Shown here: in pieces, positions 44,507 through 53,127 of the stretch
Numbering within the stretch: position 1 is the first letter of the stretch
Layout: every line of letters starts with the position of its first letter
Assembly: GCA_019930625.1 (NCBI GenBank)
Contig: CP082844.1
Location: 1,240,001-1,304,000 of the forward strand
DNA length: 64,000 bases
Direction: 5' to 3'
Source: Nocardia asteroides
GTDB lineage: Bacteria; Actinomycetota; Actinomycetes; Mycobacteriales; Mycobacteriaceae
The notes under the pieces: generated by a model
What the model saw: only the letters and a program-made list of their open reading frames with translations
What the model was told of the DNA's origin: nothing
Databases searched by the model: none
Program-made: the position numbers and the translations under genes

Positions 44507-45841
44507 TCAACCGCCGAACATCAGATGCGAAATCGTGTAGATCGCCAGTCCGGCAAGCGAACCGACGACAGTTCCGTTGATGCGGATGAATTGCAGATCC
44601 CGGCCGACCTGCAATTCGATCTTCTTGCTCGCTTCGTCGGCATCCCACCGGGCAACCGTGTCGGTGACCAGGGTGCTGATCTCACCCGCATAGTTTTCCA
44701 CCAAGTAGCGAGCGCCGCGGTCGATCCAGCCGTCGACGTTGGCGCGCAGGTCCGCGTCGTCGCGCAATCGCTCCCCGAGCTGCTGGACGTTCTCGGCGAC
44801 CTTGCGCCGCAACGTGCTGCCCGGATCGTCGGCGGATTCCAGGATCAGCCGCTTCGCCGCGCGCCAAGTGGCCGAGGCCAAACCGGTGATCTCCTCGCGA
44901 CCCATGATCTGCGCCTTGATGCGTTCGGCCTTCTTGATCATGGCGTCGTCATATTGCAGGTCCTCGGCGAATTCCTCCAGGAAGCGATTCGCGGCGAGGC
45001 GGACTTCGTGCTCCGGATTCGAGCGGACTTTCCAGGTGAACTCGACCAGTTCCCGGTAGATCCGCTCGGAAAGCAGGATGTTGACGAATTTCGGAGCCCA
45101 CTGCGGCGCGTCCCGCAACACGATCCGGTCGATGGTCTCCTGCGAGCCGAGCGCCCACTGGTGCGCGCGCTCGGCGAGCAGGTCCAGCAGCGCCAGCTGC
45201 CGGTTGTCGGCGAGCAGTTCCGCCAGCACCCGCCCGATCGGCGGACCCCACAGCGGCTCGGCGATCCGCTTGACGATCGTGTTGTCGATGACCTGCTCGA
45301 CATCCTCGTCGCGCAGCACGCCGACGACGGCCCGCAGGATCGTCGAACTCTCCTGCGCCACCCGCGCGGCATGACCGGGATCGGCCATCCAGCGCCCTAC
45401 CCGCCAGGAGATCTGCGCTGAGTTCACCTTGGCCGACACCACTTCCGGCGCCAGGAAATTCGTGCCGACGAAACTACCGAGACTGGCGCCGAGCTGGTCT
45501 TTCTTTCGCCGGATGATCGCCGTGTGCGGAATCGGCAGGCCGAGCGGATGACGGAACAGAGCGGTCACCGCGAACCAGTCCGCCAGCGCGCCGACCATGC
45601 CCGCCTCCGAGGCAGCCCGCAGATAGCCGACCCAGTCGCCACCCGCCCCGCGCGATTCGGTCCAGCGGCAGAACAGATAGATCGCGGTGGCCGAGGCGAG
45701 CAGGCCGGTCGCGAGCGCCTTCATCCGCCAGAGGTCGCGACGCTTGGCGGCCTCGTCGAGCACGGCGTCGAAGCCGAAGGACGCGGCGGCAGGCGCGGCG
45801 GGGGCGTCCAGCACCGCGGTGTTGCCGGGGGCTTTCTCCAT
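44507..45841 (-). CDS. DUF445 family membrane protein
   Basis: A 444-residue DUF445 protein. A membrane helix near the N-terminus (ALATGLLASATAIYLFC, about residues 41-57), the DUF445 hallmark YLRAASEAGMVGALADWFAV, HPLGLPIPHTAIIRRKKDQL, a long helical cytosolic middle, and a C-terminal helix (GTVVGSLAGLAIYTISHLMF). The family, related to YjiN, has no known activity. The start is unclear: ATG 45841 has GGGAGG too close (one base), and ATG 45850, three codons earlier, has none. It stands between the XRE gene and a divergent TetR gene. Confidence 0.85.
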   Translation of the reverse strand: MEKAPGNTAVLDAPAAPAAASFGFDAVLDEAAKRRDLWRMKALATGLLASATAIYLFCRWTESRGAGGDWVGYLRAASEAGMVGALADWFAVTALFRHPLGLPIPHTAIIRRKKDQLGASLGSFVGTNFLAPEVVSAKVNSAQISWRVGRWMADPGHAARVAQESSTILRAVVGVLRDEDVEQVIDNTIVKRIAEPLWGPPIGRVLAELLADNRQLALLDLLAERAHQWALGSQETIDRIVLRDAPQWAPKFVNILLSERIYRELVEFTWKVRSNPEHEVRLAANRFLEEFAEDLQYDDAMIKKAERIKAQIMGREEITGLASATWRAAKRLILESADDPGSTLRRKVAENVQQLGERLRDDADLRANVDGWIDRGARYLVENYAGEISTLVTDTVARWDADEASKKIELQVGRDLQFIRINGTVVGSLAGLAIYTISHLMFGG

Positions 45842-46059
45842 GCCTCCCATTCTGCTGTGCGCGGCGAAGTAGGCGAGCGGGCGAGCGGATCTCGACACGC
45901 CAGACGCGCCCGACGCTGTGGTTCGTACCGCATCCGGGCCCAAACGCGCATATCACGGGTAGCGGGGACCTAAGCTGGTAGCCACCGGAGAAGTTACGAA
46001 CGAGGGAGCCCACGCTGTCCACCGAAGATCTTGTCGATATCGACGAGCGACCGTCGGCG

Positions 46060-46743
46060 GTGCGCGGCGGCCGGATGGACGGCCGCAAGCGCCGGTGGCG
46101 GCAACACAAGATCGATCGCCGCGAGGAACTCGTCGACGGCACCCTGGCCGCGGTGCGCGCCCGCGGCAGCAACGCGGGCATGGACGAGATCGCCGCGGAG
46201 ATCGGCGTCTCCAAGACCGTGCTCTACCGCTATTTCTCCGACAAGAACGACCTGGTCCACGCGACCATGCAGCGGTTCATCGAGACCACGCTGATGCCCC
46301 GGGTCTACGGCGCGATCAGCCTGGACGCCGACGAGTATCAGCTGGTGCGCTCGGCGCTGGCCGAGTACGTCGGCACGGTCGACGAGGACCCGGAGGTCTA
46401 CCGGTTCATCATGGGCAACGGCTCGGCCGACCAGTCCTCGCTCGCGGAGTTCGAGAAGCTCTTCGCCGAGGTGGTGTGCGCGGTCATCACCGAGCGCGCG
46501 CGGGAGCGGGGCGTGCGGACCGAGGGCGCCGCGCTGGCGTCGTACGTGCTGGTCGGCGGCATTCAGCTGGCGACGCACTGGTGGACGACCAACAAGTCGC
46601 TGTCGCGCGAGGACGTCATCGACTACCTCACCATGCTCGCCTGGAGCGCCATCGAAGGCATGGCCCGCGCGGGCGGTTCGCCCGCGGCGTTCAACGCCCA
46701 GACGCACGTGCTGTCCACCCCTGAGGCGCCCGCGGAGGACTGA
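46060..46743 (+). CDS. TetR-family transcriptional regulator
   Basis: A 227-residue TetR protein. HTH: ELVDGTLAAVRARGSNAGMD, EIAAEIGVSKTVLYRYFSDK; the C-terminal ligand domain contains YGAISLDADEYQLVRSAL and ASYVLVGGIQLATHWWT. GTG 46060 is annotated, but no ribosome binding site fits it. In the same frame CTG 46015 lies exactly six bases after GGGAG (46004-46008) and would add 15 residues (STEDLVDIDERPSAV); it may be the true start. A TAAGCT hexamer (45971-45976) is the likely -10 box. Its target could be the divergent DUF445 gene or the AarF gene downstream. Confidence 0.85.
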   Translation: MRGGRMDGRKRRWRQHKIDRREELVDGTLAAVRARGSNAGMDEIAAEIGVSKTVLYRYFSDKNDLVHATMQRFIETTLMPRVYGAISLDADEYQLVRSALAEYVGTVDEDPEVYRFIMGNGSADQSSLAEFEKLFAEVVCAVITERARERGVRTEGAALASYVLVGGIQLATHWWTTNKSLSREDVIDYLTMLAWSAIEGMARAGGSPAAFNAQTHVLSTPEAPAED

Positions 46744-46965
46744 ACCGGCCCGATCCCCGGGGTGCTAGCTGGGCCGCTTGCTGAAGTTCACCGGCCCTCT
46801 CGACTTTGCCGGAACGTTGGCTAGTCTGAACCCGAGCGGTGCGCCGAGTGCGCTGCGTCACCGCCGGCGCCGTACGCGACGGCGGTCTGCGCGGGACACC
46901 ACGGTCACGCAAGGGGCCGCCTGCGCGTCCGTCGCTCCGACCGCGGCACCAACGGAGGTACCTCG

Positions 46966-48384
46966 ATGGCGAAGCAAGTACCGACCTCTCGGCTTGCTCG
47001 TGGCACCAAGCTGGGTGCGGTGGCAGCCAGTTCGGTGCTTCGCACACAGCGCGCACGGTTGACCATGCGGGGCAGATCCGAAGCCGTCCGGGCGAAGATG
47101 GCCGAGGAATCCATGATTCGCACCACCGAGCAGGTGGTCATGGTGCTGGGCACCATGAAGGGCGTCGCCATGAAGCTCGGCCAGATGATGTCGGTGCTCG
47201 ACCTGGATCTGGTCCCCGAGGACCACCGGGAGCGATTCCAGAAACGCCTGGCCGTGCTGCGCAACGCGGCCCCGACGGTCTCCTTCGCGGCCATGCGCCA
47301 GGTGATCGAGGACGATTTCGGCAAGCCGCTCGACGCGGTCTTCGCCGAGTTCGACGCCGAGCCGGTCGCTGCCGCCTCGATCGGCCAGGTCTACCGGGCG
47401 CGACTACACGACGGCCGCCAGGTCGCGGTGAAGGTGCAATACCCGGGCATCGACGCCGCGGTGCGCGCGGACCTGAAGAATCTCGCGATGTTCCGGCGCG
47501 TGCTGCAATCCGCGATGCCGTGGGTGACGCCCGCGGTGCTGGACGAATTGCGGCTGAACATGGAAGCCGAACTGGACTACCGGGCCGAGGCGGCCACGCA
47601 ATTGCAGATCGCCGAGCTCTACGCCGAGCATCCGTTCGTCATCGTGCCGCGCTCACTGCCGGAATTCTCCACCACCCGAGTGCTGGTCACCGAGTATGTG
47701 CAGGGCAAGGGCTTCGAGGAGATCCGGCAGTTGCCCCAGGCCGAACGCGACCGGATCGGCGAGATCATCTACCGGTTCTACGTGGGGTCGCTGTTCACCT
47801 TCAACGAGTTCTGCGGCGACCCGCATCCCGGCAACGTGCTGCTGGCCACGGACGGCCGGGTCGGGTTCCTGGATTTCGGGTTGTTCAACCGGATGGACGC
47901 CGAGCACGTGCAGTTCGAGCTGACCTGTCTGCGGGCCGCCGCGGAAGATCGCGCGGAAGATCTGCGCGAGTTGATGATCGAGCGCGGCGTCATCGATTCG
48001 CCGCAGGAGATCGGCGCCGAGGAGTGCCTGGAATACGTGCTGGCCGCCTCGGAATGGTGTCTGGTCGACGAGGAGCTGACCATCACCCCCGAACTGGCCA
48101 GCGGCGCCTTCCTGCTCGCGGTCGACCCGCGGGCCAGCGAGTTCACCGGCATGAAGCAACAGAATCTGCCGCCGGAGCACCTCTTCTCCCGCCGCGCGGA
48201 CTTCCTGACCTTCGGCATGCTGGGTCACCTCGGGTGCACCGCCAACTGGCACCGCATCGCCCGGGAGTGGCTCTACGACGAACCACCGGTCACCGAGCTG
48301 GGCCGGACCCATCACGCCTGGCTCGCCGACCGTGCCCACACCGCGTCGCAACGGCCGCGGGCGCGCAAGAAGACCACGAAGTAG
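46966..48384 (+). CDS. AarF/UbiB/ABC1-family atypical kinase
   Basis: A 472-residue UbiB-family protein. KxGQ motif in MKGVAMKLGQMMSVLD, the Ala-rich loop AAASIGQVYRARL, catalytic-loop Lys in VAVKVQYPGID, the GDPHPGN segment of the C-lobe and metal-binding LDFGLFNRM. These ATP-binding proteins support quinone or other lipid synthesis and lipid transport; in actinobacteria they lie close to lipid genes. ATG 46966 follows GGAGG by seven bases. A TAGTCT hexamer around 46824-46829 may be the promoter, leaving a 130-base leader. The next gene follows after 33 bases. Confidence 0.92.
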   Translation: MAKQVPTSRLARGTKLGAVAASSVLRTQRARLTMRGRSEAVRAKMAEESMIRTTEQVVMVLGTMKGVAMKLGQMMSVLDLDLVPEDHRERFQKRLAVLRNAAPTVSFAAMRQVIEDDFGKPLDAVFAEFDAEPVAAASIGQVYRARLHDGRQVAVKVQYPGIDAAVRADLKNLAMFRRVLQSAMPWVTPAVLDELRLNMEAELDYRAEAATQLQIAELYAEHPFVIVPRSLPEFSTTRVLVTEYVQGKGFEEIRQLPQAERDRIGEIIYRFYVGSLFTFNEFCGDPHPGNVLLATDGRVGFLDFGLFNRMDAEHVQFELTCLRAAAEDRAEDLRELMIERGVIDSPQEIGAEECLEYVLAASEWCLVDEELTITPELASGAFLLAVDPRASEFTGMKQQNLPPEHLFSRRADFLTFGMLGHLGCTANWHRIAREWLYDEPPVTELGRTHHAWLADRAHTASQRPRARKKTTK

Positions 48385-48417
48385 CCGATCGGCGACACGA
48401 CCCCAGAACGGAAAACC

Positions 48418-49668
48418 ATGGCAGACACTCGGGAATTCGACCTGGTCCTCTTCGGCGCGACGGGTTTCGTCGGCAAGCTGACCGCGGAGTATCTCCTCGC
48501 GGCCGCACCGGAATCCGCGCGGATCGCGCTGGCGGGCCGGTCGCTGGACAAACTGACCGCCGTGCGGGAGGGTCTGGGGCCGAAGGCCGCGAGCTGGGGG
48601 CTGGTAGTGGCCGACTCGAAGGACCAGACCGCGCTGGACGAGCTGGCCGCGCGGACCAAGGTCGTGGTCACCACCGTCGGTCCGTATCTGCGCTACGGGA
48701 TGCCGCTGGTGGGGGCATGCGCCAAGGCCGGAACGCATTACGCCGACCTCACCGGTGAGCCGCTGTTCATCCGCGAGGCCATCGACGCCTATCACGAACA
48801 GGCCGTGGCCACCGGCGCGAGAATCGTGAATTCCTGCGGCTACGACTCGATTCCGTCCGATCTGAGCGTGTACCAGCTCTACCGCCGCACGGTCGAGGAC
48901 AACGCCGGTGAGCTCGTCGACACCACGCTGGTCGCGTCGTTGAAGGGCGGTGTCAGCGGCGGCACCATCGATTCCGGCCGCGCCATGATGGAGGCGGTCG
49001 CCGCCGATCCGGCCAAAGGCGCGGTGCTGTCGCATCCGTATTCGCTGAGCCCGGACAAGTCGATGGATCCCGATGTCGGCCGCCAGTCCGATCAGGCGCT
49101 GGCCCGGGCGAGCGCGATCGACCCGAGTCTGGACGGATGGGTGAGCACGTTCGTCATGGCCGCGCACAACACCAAGATCGTGCGCCGCACCAATGGGCTG
49201 CTCGGCTGGGTGTACGGCAAGAACTTCCGCTACCGCGAAGTGATGAGCGCGGGGAAATCGCGGGTCGCGCCACTGGTCGCGGCGGGCGTGGCCGGCGGCA
49301 TCGTGGCGGGTCTGACCGCGGGCGCGCTGCTGTCGCGGGCTGCCGCGGGCCGCAAACTGCTGGACCGCGTGCTGCCCAAGCCGGGGACCGGGCCCAGCGA
49401 GGAGGCCCGCAAGAGCGGTTGGTTCACCATGAAGACGTTCGCGCACACCACGTCGGGCGCGAAGTACGTGGCCACCTTCTCCGGCGCTGGCGACCCGGGA
49501 TATCAGGCCACCGCGGTGCTGCTCGGCGAGAGCGGCCTGTGCCTGGCGTTCGACACCGGCAAGCAACCCGAACTCGCGGGCATCCTCACTCCCGCGGCGG
49601 CGATGGGCGACGCGCTCACCGACCGGCTGCGCGCGGCGGGCATGACCATCACGGTCGAGCGTGCCTGA
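48418..49668 (+). CDS. saccharopine dehydrogenase-like / trans-acting enoyl reductase family protein
   Basis: A 416-residue protein starting FDLVLFGATGFVGKLTAEYL with a Rossmann motif, then VADSKDQTALDELAARTKVV, TTVGPYLRYGMPLVGACAKA, HYADLTGEPLFI and VNSCGYDSIPSDLSVYQLYR. These are typical of the mycobacterial enoyl reductase family that includes Rv2953 (phthiocerol synthesis) and Rv2449c, but most members are uncharacterised. A hydrophobic stretch (LVAAGVAGGIVAGLTAGALL, residues about 285-304) may associate with the membrane. It lies 33 bases after the AarF gene, likely the same operon. Confidence 0.88.
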   Translation: MADTREFDLVLFGATGFVGKLTAEYLLAAAPESARIALAGRSLDKLTAVREGLGPKAASWGLVVADSKDQTALDELAARTKVVVTTVGPYLRYGMPLVGACAKAGTHYADLTGEPLFIREAIDAYHEQAVATGARIVNSCGYDSIPSDLSVYQLYRRTVEDNAGELVDTTLVASLKGGVSGGTIDSGRAMMEAVAADPAKGAVLSHPYSLSPDKSMDPDVGRQSDQALARASAIDPSLDGWVSTFVMAAHNTKIVRRTNGLLGWVYGKNFRYREVMSAGKSRVAPLVAAGVAGGIVAGLTAGALLSRAAAGRKLLDRVLPKPGTGPSEEARKSGWFTMKTFAHTTSGAKYVATFSGAGDPGYQATAVLLGESGLCLAFDTGKQPELAGILTPAAAMGDALTDRLRAAGMTITVERA

Positions 49669-49680
49669 GGTCGCACGCCG

Positions 49681-50313
49681 GTGAATCTCGCACGCAAGAC
49701 GATGAATGCCCCGGCCCTCGCCGCGGTGTACGAACGAGCCTGGCGGCCGACGCTGTTCTATCTCGCCAGCGGGCGCACGACCGCGGCGGACCGGGGCGAC
49801 GCGGTCGCCACGCTGCGGCTCGGCGGCGCGCAGAAGGTTCTCGACATCGCCTGCGGGCCGGGCAATTTCACCAGATACCTGAGCGAGGCGCTGTCGGGTG
49901 ACGGCTACGCGATCGGTTTGGACTACTCCGAACCGATGCTGGCGCGCGCCGTCGCCGACAACGCCGGACCGCGCGTCGGGTATCTGCGCGGGGACGCGCG
50001 CAGGCTCCCGTTCGCGGACGGAACTTTCGACGCGGTCTGCTGTTTCGGCGCGCTCTACCTCATTCCCGACCCGCTCGTCGCCGCTCGGGAGATGATCCGC
50101 GTCCTCGCTCCCGGTGGCCGCATCGCCATCACCACCAGCCACCGAGCCCCCAACCCCGTCGGCGAGGTGAGCCGCGTGGTCGGCGGCTTGAGCGGTCTGC
50201 GGGTGTTCGGCACCCGGACGTTCCCCACCCTCTTCGCCGAACACGGCTTGGGGGAGATCGACCAGCGGGTCCATCGCCTGCTCCAGTACGTCAGCGCGAC
50301 GAAACCGGCTTAG
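49681..50313 (+). CDS. SAM-dependent methyltransferase
   Basis: A 210-residue class I methyltransferase: motif I VLDIACGPGNFTRYL, acidic Asp in IGLDYSEPMLARA, motif II DARRLPFADGTFDAVCCFG and RVLAPGGRIAITTS. UbiE/Methyltransf_11-type, substrate probably a small molecule or lipid. GTG 49681 begins 12 bases after the preceding stop, in the same operon as the AarF and enoyl reductase-like genes. Its stop overlaps by four bases with the stop of the convergent TetR gene. Confidence 0.88.
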   Translation: MNLARKTMNAPALAAVYERAWRPTLFYLASGRTTAADRGDAVATLRLGGAQKVLDIACGPGNFTRYLSEALSGDGYAIGLDYSEPMLARAVADNAGPRVGYLRGDARRLPFADGTFDAVCCFGALYLIPDPLVAAREMIRVLAPGGRIAITTSHRAPNPVGEVSRVVGGLSGLRVFGTRTFPTLFAEHGLGEIDQRVHRLLQYVSATKPA

Positions 50314-50897
50314 CCCCGGCGCTGCTCACCGGTGACGGCTCGGATCAGGAATTCGAGTTTGTCCACGGTGTGATCGAGCGGACGGATGCTGCGTTCGGCC
50401 CGGCACATCGCCACCGTGCCCTCCATCGCGGCAACGACCAGGGTGGCGGTCTGCTCGGCGTCGATCTCGCTCGCGCCGTGCTCGCGCAACGACCGTGCCA
50501 GCAGCCCGGTCCAGTTCTCGAACGCGGCGGCGGCGGCACGCTGCGGTTGGTCGTCGTCGCCCGGATCTTCGATCGCGACGGCGAGCACCGGGCATCCTGC
50601 CTGGAAGTCGCTGTCCAGCACCACCTTTCGCCACATGTCCACAAATGACCGCAGACCGGCGACCGGCCCGGCCGCAAGCCCCCCGGCGAGTTTGCGGGCG
50701 GCCAGCGCGTCGGTGAACCGAACCGCTTCGGCGGCCAGTTGCGATTTGCCGCCCGGGAAATAGTGGTAGGTGGAGCCCAGCGGCGCCTGGGCGTGCTTGG
50801 CGAGTTCCCGCACGCTGGTCGCGTTCAGGCCGCGGCGGCGGATCATGTCGGCCGCGCCGGCCACCATCCGCTCCCGCGCCTGCGGCGTCTCGGCCAT
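50310..50897 (-). CDS. TetR-family regulator (LmrA/YxaF-like)
   Basis: A 195-residue TetR protein: MIRRRGLNATSVRELAKHAQ, then APLGSTYHYFPGGKSQLAAE, matching the LmrA/YxaF/QacR-like branch with the YHYFPGGK turn; the ligand domain includes CPVLAVAIEDPGDDD. ATG 50897 has GGAGGAG seven bases upstream. A perfect 18-base palindrome (50948-50965) lies in the 99-base divergent region with the tautomerase gene, so it should repress both directions until a ligand, probably an aromatic or phenolic compound, is bound. Confidence 0.9.
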   Translation of the reverse strand: MAETPQARERMVAGAADMIRRRGLNATSVRELAKHAQAPLGSTYHYFPGGKSQLAAEAVRFTDALAARKLAGGLAAGPVAGLRSFVDMWRKVVLDSDFQAGCPVLAVAIEDPGDDDQPQRAAAAAFENWTGLLARSLREHGASEIDAEQTATLVVAAMEGTVAMCRAERSIRPLDHTVDKLEFLIRAVTGEQRRG

Positions 50898-50947
50898 CGC
50901 TTCTCCTCCCTTGCTCATGACGACTGTCATAGCGTACCGTGCAGGAG

Positions 50948-50965
50948 TTATAACGATCGTTATAA
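50948..50965. promoter_or_regulatory. perfect TetR operator palindrome
   Basis: TTATAACGATCGTTATAA is a perfect 18-base palindrome between the divergent TetR and tautomerase genes, in an AT-rich island. Perfect symmetry and position make it the probable binding site of the adjacent TetR protein. Confidence 0.75.
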
Positions 50966-50996
50966 ACGCCGGTATTCGTTTCGAATGGAGTTCGCC

Positions 50997-51428
50997 ATGC
51001 CGATGATCCAGCTGACCCTGCCCACCGGAGTCCTGTCCGCCGATACTCGCGCCGCGCTGCGCGGCAGGCTCGCGTCCACCTTGCTGAAGTGGGAGGGAGC
51101 GCCCGACGCGGCGTTCTTCCGCGCGCTGGCCTGGAGCCGCATCGATGAGGCCCCGGCAGGCGCTTTCGGCAGCGACGAGGACGAGCTGCCGAGATTCCGG
51201 GTCGACGTCACCGTGCCCGCGGGGGCACTGTCCGATCGCCGCAAAGAGGGCCTGATCAAGGAGGTGACCGCGGACGTCTCGGCCGCGGCGGGACTCGGCG
51301 ACGCCGACGGCTTACGAGTGTGGGTGCTCATTCATGAACAGCCCGAAGGCACCTGGGGCGCCGCCGGGAACGTGGTCCGCTTCGCTGAGCTGGCCGCTGT
51401 GGCCAAAGGTCAGCGCGCCGATGCGTGA
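50997..51428 (+). CDS. tautomerase-superfamily protein
   Basis: A 143-residue protein beginning MPMIQLTLPTGVLSADTRAA. Removal of the first Met would leave Pro1, the catalytic base of 4-oxalocrotonate tautomerase and cis-CaaD-type enzymes, which fixes the start at 50997 rather than ATG 50985; GGAG lies six bases before it. It includes a second alpha-beta repeat (PRFRVDVTVPAGALSDRRKE, VWVLIHEQPEGTWGAAGNVV). The substrate is unknown. Divergent TetR and the palindrome indicate induction, perhaps by an aromatic compound or aldehyde. Confidence 0.82.
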   Translation: MPMIQLTLPTGVLSADTRAALRGRLASTLLKWEGAPDAAFFRALAWSRIDEAPAGAFGSDEDELPRFRVDVTVPAGALSDRRKEGLIKEVTADVSAAAGLGDADGLRVWVLIHEQPEGTWGAAGNVVRFAELAAVAKGQRADA

Positions 51429-51513
51429 GCCGCGCCTTGTCGAGCCATCCGCCACAGCTGTCTGTCGCTGCCTCGACCGCGGCTCACCATCTGAGAGTGC
51501 GGGCGCGAGGGGA

Positions 51514-51705
51514 TCAGGGCGTGGGCGGGGCCGCGCCGAGATCGACCATGCGGTGGAGGATGGCAGGGGCCAAGGCCAATTCGAATTCGGTTCCGCTACT
51601 TTCGAAGACGAAGGCCAAGTAGTCGTCGCGAGTTAGTGGGGCCAAGCGGACCGAGCACTGCTCCCCCACGACCACCCAGCCGCCGACGGTCAACTGATCG
51701 GACAT
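51514..51705 (-). CDS. small hypothetical protein
   Basis: A 63-residue soluble protein (MSDQLTVGGWVVVGEQCSVR, DDYLAFVFESSGTEFELAL, APAILHRMVDLGAAPPTP) not recognised. GGGAG lies five bases before ATG 51705, good evidence that it is translated. It lies downstream of the GntR gene on the same strand with 62 bases between them. The sequence alternates strand-like hydrophobic stretches and may form a small beta fold; no function proposed. Confidence 0.65.
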   Translation of the reverse strand: MSDQLTVGGWVVVGEQCSVRLAPLTRDDYLAFVFESSGTEFELALAPAILHRMVDLGAAPPTP

Positions 51706-51767
51706 CGCCACTCCCCACCCTCCGACACTTCCGACAAGTGGACTATGCCAGTTGCGGGCTCGGGGTG

Positions 51768-52511
51768 TCAACGGCGGAAATCGGCCGCTGAGCTGGTGAA
51801 ATACTCCTGTGCGCACCACTGGCCGGGCGGATGGGTGATCTCACGGTACTCGAGCGCGACGCGCCCGGCGTCGAGGCCGACGCGGCGCACCACCAACACC
51901 GCGGCCGGGTGTGGGAGCGCGAGGTGGCGGCGTTCGTCCTCCGTGGCCAGCCGGGCGCCGACGCTCTCGCGCACGACCGTGGTGACGCGACCGACCGCCG
52001 ATTCCAGGTAACGCCGGACTTCACAGGGCAGCGGATCGGAGCCGAGCAGGAGGGTGGCGGGTTCGGCGAATCCACCCGGAAACCAGCAGGTGATCAGCCG
52101 CGTGCCTGCGGAACCCGACTCCCGCAGCGTTGTTCGCACGATCACCCGGCTTCGCGCGGGCACGCCGAGCGAGTCGGTCACCTCTCGTGGCCCTTCGACC
52201 ACCTCCGCGCGCAGCACGGTCACCGACTCGCCCGCGAGCGCGGACGATCCGTATCGGGGCGCGCTTTCGCGCATCAGCACGCCGCGTTCGGCGACATAGG
52301 TACCCGATCCACGGCGGGTCTCCACGATTCCCTGTCGGCGCAGGACATTCAGCGCCTTGGCGGCGGTGGGTCGTGCCACCTTCCAGCGCGCCGCGAGCTC
52401 CCGTTCGGAGGGCACCTCGGCGCCGGGAGCCAGCTCGCCGCTCTCGATCAGCCCCAGCAGATACGCCGAGATCCTCAGGTATTTCGGATATACGTCATGG
52501 ATTTCGGCCAC
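51768..52511 (-). CDS. GntR-family (HutC-type) transcriptional regulator
   Basis: A 247-residue GntR regulator. The winged helix is PSERELAARWKVARPTAAKA, then LRRQGIVETRRGSGTYVAE; the C-terminal UTRA/HutC-type ligand domain (about 85-245) includes VVEGPREVTDSLGVPARSRV and YREITHPPGQWCAQEYF. GTG 52511 follows GGAGG by seven bases. It diverges from the ESX-like cassette, and two TACCGA-type palindromes lie in the 180-base region between them. It therefore probably regulates that cassette and itself. Confidence 0.9.
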   Translation of the reverse strand: MAEIHDVYPKYLRISAYLLGLIESGELAPGAEVPSERELAARWKVARPTAAKALNVLRRQGIVETRRGSGTYVAERGVLMRESAPRYGSSALAGESVTVLRAEVVEGPREVTDSLGVPARSRVIVRTTLRESGSAGTRLITCWFPGGFAEPATLLLGSDPLPCEVRRYLESAVGRVTTVVRESVGARLATEDERRHLALPHPAAVLVVRRVGLDAGRVALEYREITHPPGQWCAQEYFTSSAADFRR

Positions 52512-52601
52512 CGGTCGCCCTCCCCTGCCGACACCGCCCCTCGGACCGCTGGCCAGTGTAACAACGGCGCGCGGGGTCGCCGGGGGCCTCGCACAAGCCG
52601 G

Positions 52602-52636
52602 TACCGAGTCGGTCCACGGTGTTGTACCGACCGGTA
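52602..52636. promoter_or_regulatory. putative GntR operators upstream of ESX-like cassette
   Basis: Two related palindromes: ACCGAGTCGGT (52603-52613) and TACCGACCGGTA (52625-52636), centred about 22 bases apart. A third inverted repeat GTAC-N6-GTAC lies at 52650-52663. Position between the divergent GntR gene and the cassette makes them candidate binding sites. Confidence 0.55.
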
Positions 52637-52693
52637 AAGTGCGGATCCAGTACAGCGCGGTACGAGCAGGACCGAGCGGAAGGGGGCTTCCAC

Positions 52694-53086
52694 GTGGCGG
52701 TACCCGATACCGGACAGGGGACGGCGCGAGAGCTGTACGCGGCGGCCATCGGCGCGGGCGGGGGCGAACCGTTCGAGCTGGACACCGCGGTGGCGGAGAA
52801 TCTCGCCGCGGCGTGCGACAAGCTGGTCGACGATCTAGGTCGCGCGATGACCGACCAGCACTTGGTCACCGACGTGACCGGCTTCCCGGATCTGCCCACC
52901 GGACATGGCCTCACCCGCGGATTCGCCGACAAAGGACGGCAATACCTGGACACCCTCGCGGCGTTCCAGGAAACCGCGCTGCTGTTCAAGGCCGCGTATC
53001 TCGCCGCGGCCAACCGGCTGGCCGAGGCCGAAGCGGCCAACCAGGCCGCGCTGCGGCTGATCGCCGAATACCTGGAGCCCCGATGA
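52694..53086 (+). CDS. WXG100/ESX-like helical protein A
   Basis: A 130-residue helical protein, first gene of a three-gene cassette with an EspG gene. It has no signal peptide and consists of two long amphipathic helices (FELDTAVAENLAAACDKLVD, TLAAFQETALLFKAAYLAAA, ANRLAEAEAANQAALRLIA). No strict W-x-G turn is seen; its size and context resemble Esx/WXG100-like partners or DUF2563-type proteins of mycobacteria. GTG 52694 follows GAAGGGGG by seven bases. It probably pairs with the next gene product as a secretion substrate; unproven. Confidence 0.65.
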   Translation: MAVPDTGQGTARELYAAAIGAGGGEPFELDTAVAENLAAACDKLVDDLGRAMTDQHLVTDVTGFPDLPTGHGLTRGFADKGRQYLDTLAAFQETALLFKAAYLAAANRLAEAEAANQAALRLIAEYLEPR

Positions 53087-53127
53087 GCGGGCCTCCGCAC
53101 GCCGGGATCGACTGAGGGGGACGAAGA

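Noticed and set aside
47653..50274. Very long minus-strand open frame of over 870 codons
   Set aside because: Antisense to the AarF, enoyl-reductase-like and methyltransferase genes, all with conserved motifs; composition is typical of a third-position GC shadow.
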